NCBI GenBank assembly: GCA_025927795.1
Contig: JAICKT010000304.1
Location: 1 to 5,573, forward strand
Direction of reading: 5' to 3'
DNA from: Parafilimonas sp.
Lineage (GTDB): Bacteria > Bacteroidota > Bacteroidia > Chitinophagales > Chitinophagaceae
DNA length: 5,573 nucleotides
Part shown: positions 5,280 through 5,573 of the stretch, piece after piece
How the letters are laid out: every line of letters begins with the position of its first letter
Position numbering within the stretch: the stretch's first letter is position 1
Position numbers and translations under genes: made by a program
Notes under the pieces: generated by a model
Seen by the model: only the letters and a program-made list of their open reading frames with translations
Databases searched by the model: none
Told to the model about the DNA's origin: nothing

Positions 5280-5573
5280 ATGAACAAACACGCATATATT
5301 TTTCCAGGGCAAGGTGCTCAGTTTAGTGGAATGGGAAAAAATTTGTTTGATACAAATGAAAATGCCAGGCACTTTTTTGAACAGGCAAATGATATTCTTG
5401 GTTTCAATATAAGTAATATAATGTTTAGCGGAACAGATGAAGAATTAAAGCAAACAAAAGTTACACAACCTGCAATTTTTCTTCATTCTGTAATTGTATT
5501 CAAAACTTTGCCTGGCGCAAAACCGGATATGGTTGCTGGTCATTCATTGGGCGAATTTTCTGCACTTGTTGCC
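5280..5573 (+). CDS. fabD: Malonyl-CoA:ACP transacylase FabD (partial, N-terminus)
   Basis: The first 98 codons of a gene that runs off the right edge. FabD moves the malonyl group from CoA to acyl carrier protein, feeding type II fatty acid elongation in the cytoplasm. The translation starts M-N-K-H-A-Y-I-F-P-G-Q-G-A-Q, with the family's oxyanion-loop motif G-Q-G-A-Q at 10-14. It continues with T-Q-P-A-I-F (about 64-69) and reaches the nucleophile elbow G-H-S-L-G-E (87-92), in which Ser89 is the acyl-accepting serine. The catalytic His, and the Arg that binds the malonyl carboxylate, would lie beyond the window. The motif order and spacing fit a stand-alone FabD of about 290-300 residues; a fused acyltransferase domain of a larger synthase cannot be excluded from this fragment alone, but the protein starts right at the domain. 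Its own promoter and an upstream terminator set it apart from the preceding genes. Confidence 0.92.
   Translation, partial: MNKHAYIFPGQGAQFSGMGKNLFDTNENARHFFEQANDILGFNISNIMFSGTDEELKQTKVTQPAIFLHSVIVFKTLPGAKPDMVAGHSLGEFSALVA

Overview
The window looks like an ordinary chromosomal stretch from an AT-rich member of the Bacteroidota, most likely close to Chitinophagaceae. Four things point there: a secreted protein with a type A type IX secretion (T9SS/Por) C-terminal domain; a DUF3822 gene overlapping rsmD, a Bacteroidota pairing; promoter-like sequences of the Bacteroidota form TTG-N17-23-TAnnTTTG; and start codons preceded by A/T-rich sequence rather than a Shine-Dalgarno motif.

Left part, minus strand, read right to left. 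satP (acetate/succinate uptake) is followed after 133 bp by a DUF3822 gene. That gene overlaps rsmD (16S rRNA m2G966 methyltransferase) by 4 nt. After 53 bp comes bioD (dethiobiotin synthetase), and after a further 44 bp a gene cut by the window edge whose first 18 codons resemble LpxK. DUF3822, rsmD and bioD (and perhaps lpxK) are probably cotranscribed. An inverted pair of GC-rich CCCTTTAGGG-type repeats has settled on the rsmD/bioD junction: one arm supplies the last residues of RsmD, the other encodes residues near the BioD N-terminus. A second repeat, a four-copy heptamer array, lies inside bioD.

Right part, plus strand. murQ (MurNAc-6-phosphate etherase, cell-wall recycling) diverges from satP across 119 bp and has a good Bacteroidota promoter. 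A secreted T9SS cargo protein of unknown function follows after 47 bp and ends at a strong intrinsic terminator. Directly after that lies a consensus promoter for fabD (malonyl-CoA:ACP transacylase), which runs off the right edge just past its active-site serine.

I see no mobile element with a transposase, no CRISPR array, no RNA gene, and no convincing new multi-gene system. The points most worth a second look are the repeat-derived segments in bioD and rsmD, the frame-shifting potential of the heptamer array, and the Gly-Pro-Pro-Tyr catalytic motif in RsmD where Asp or Asn is expected.
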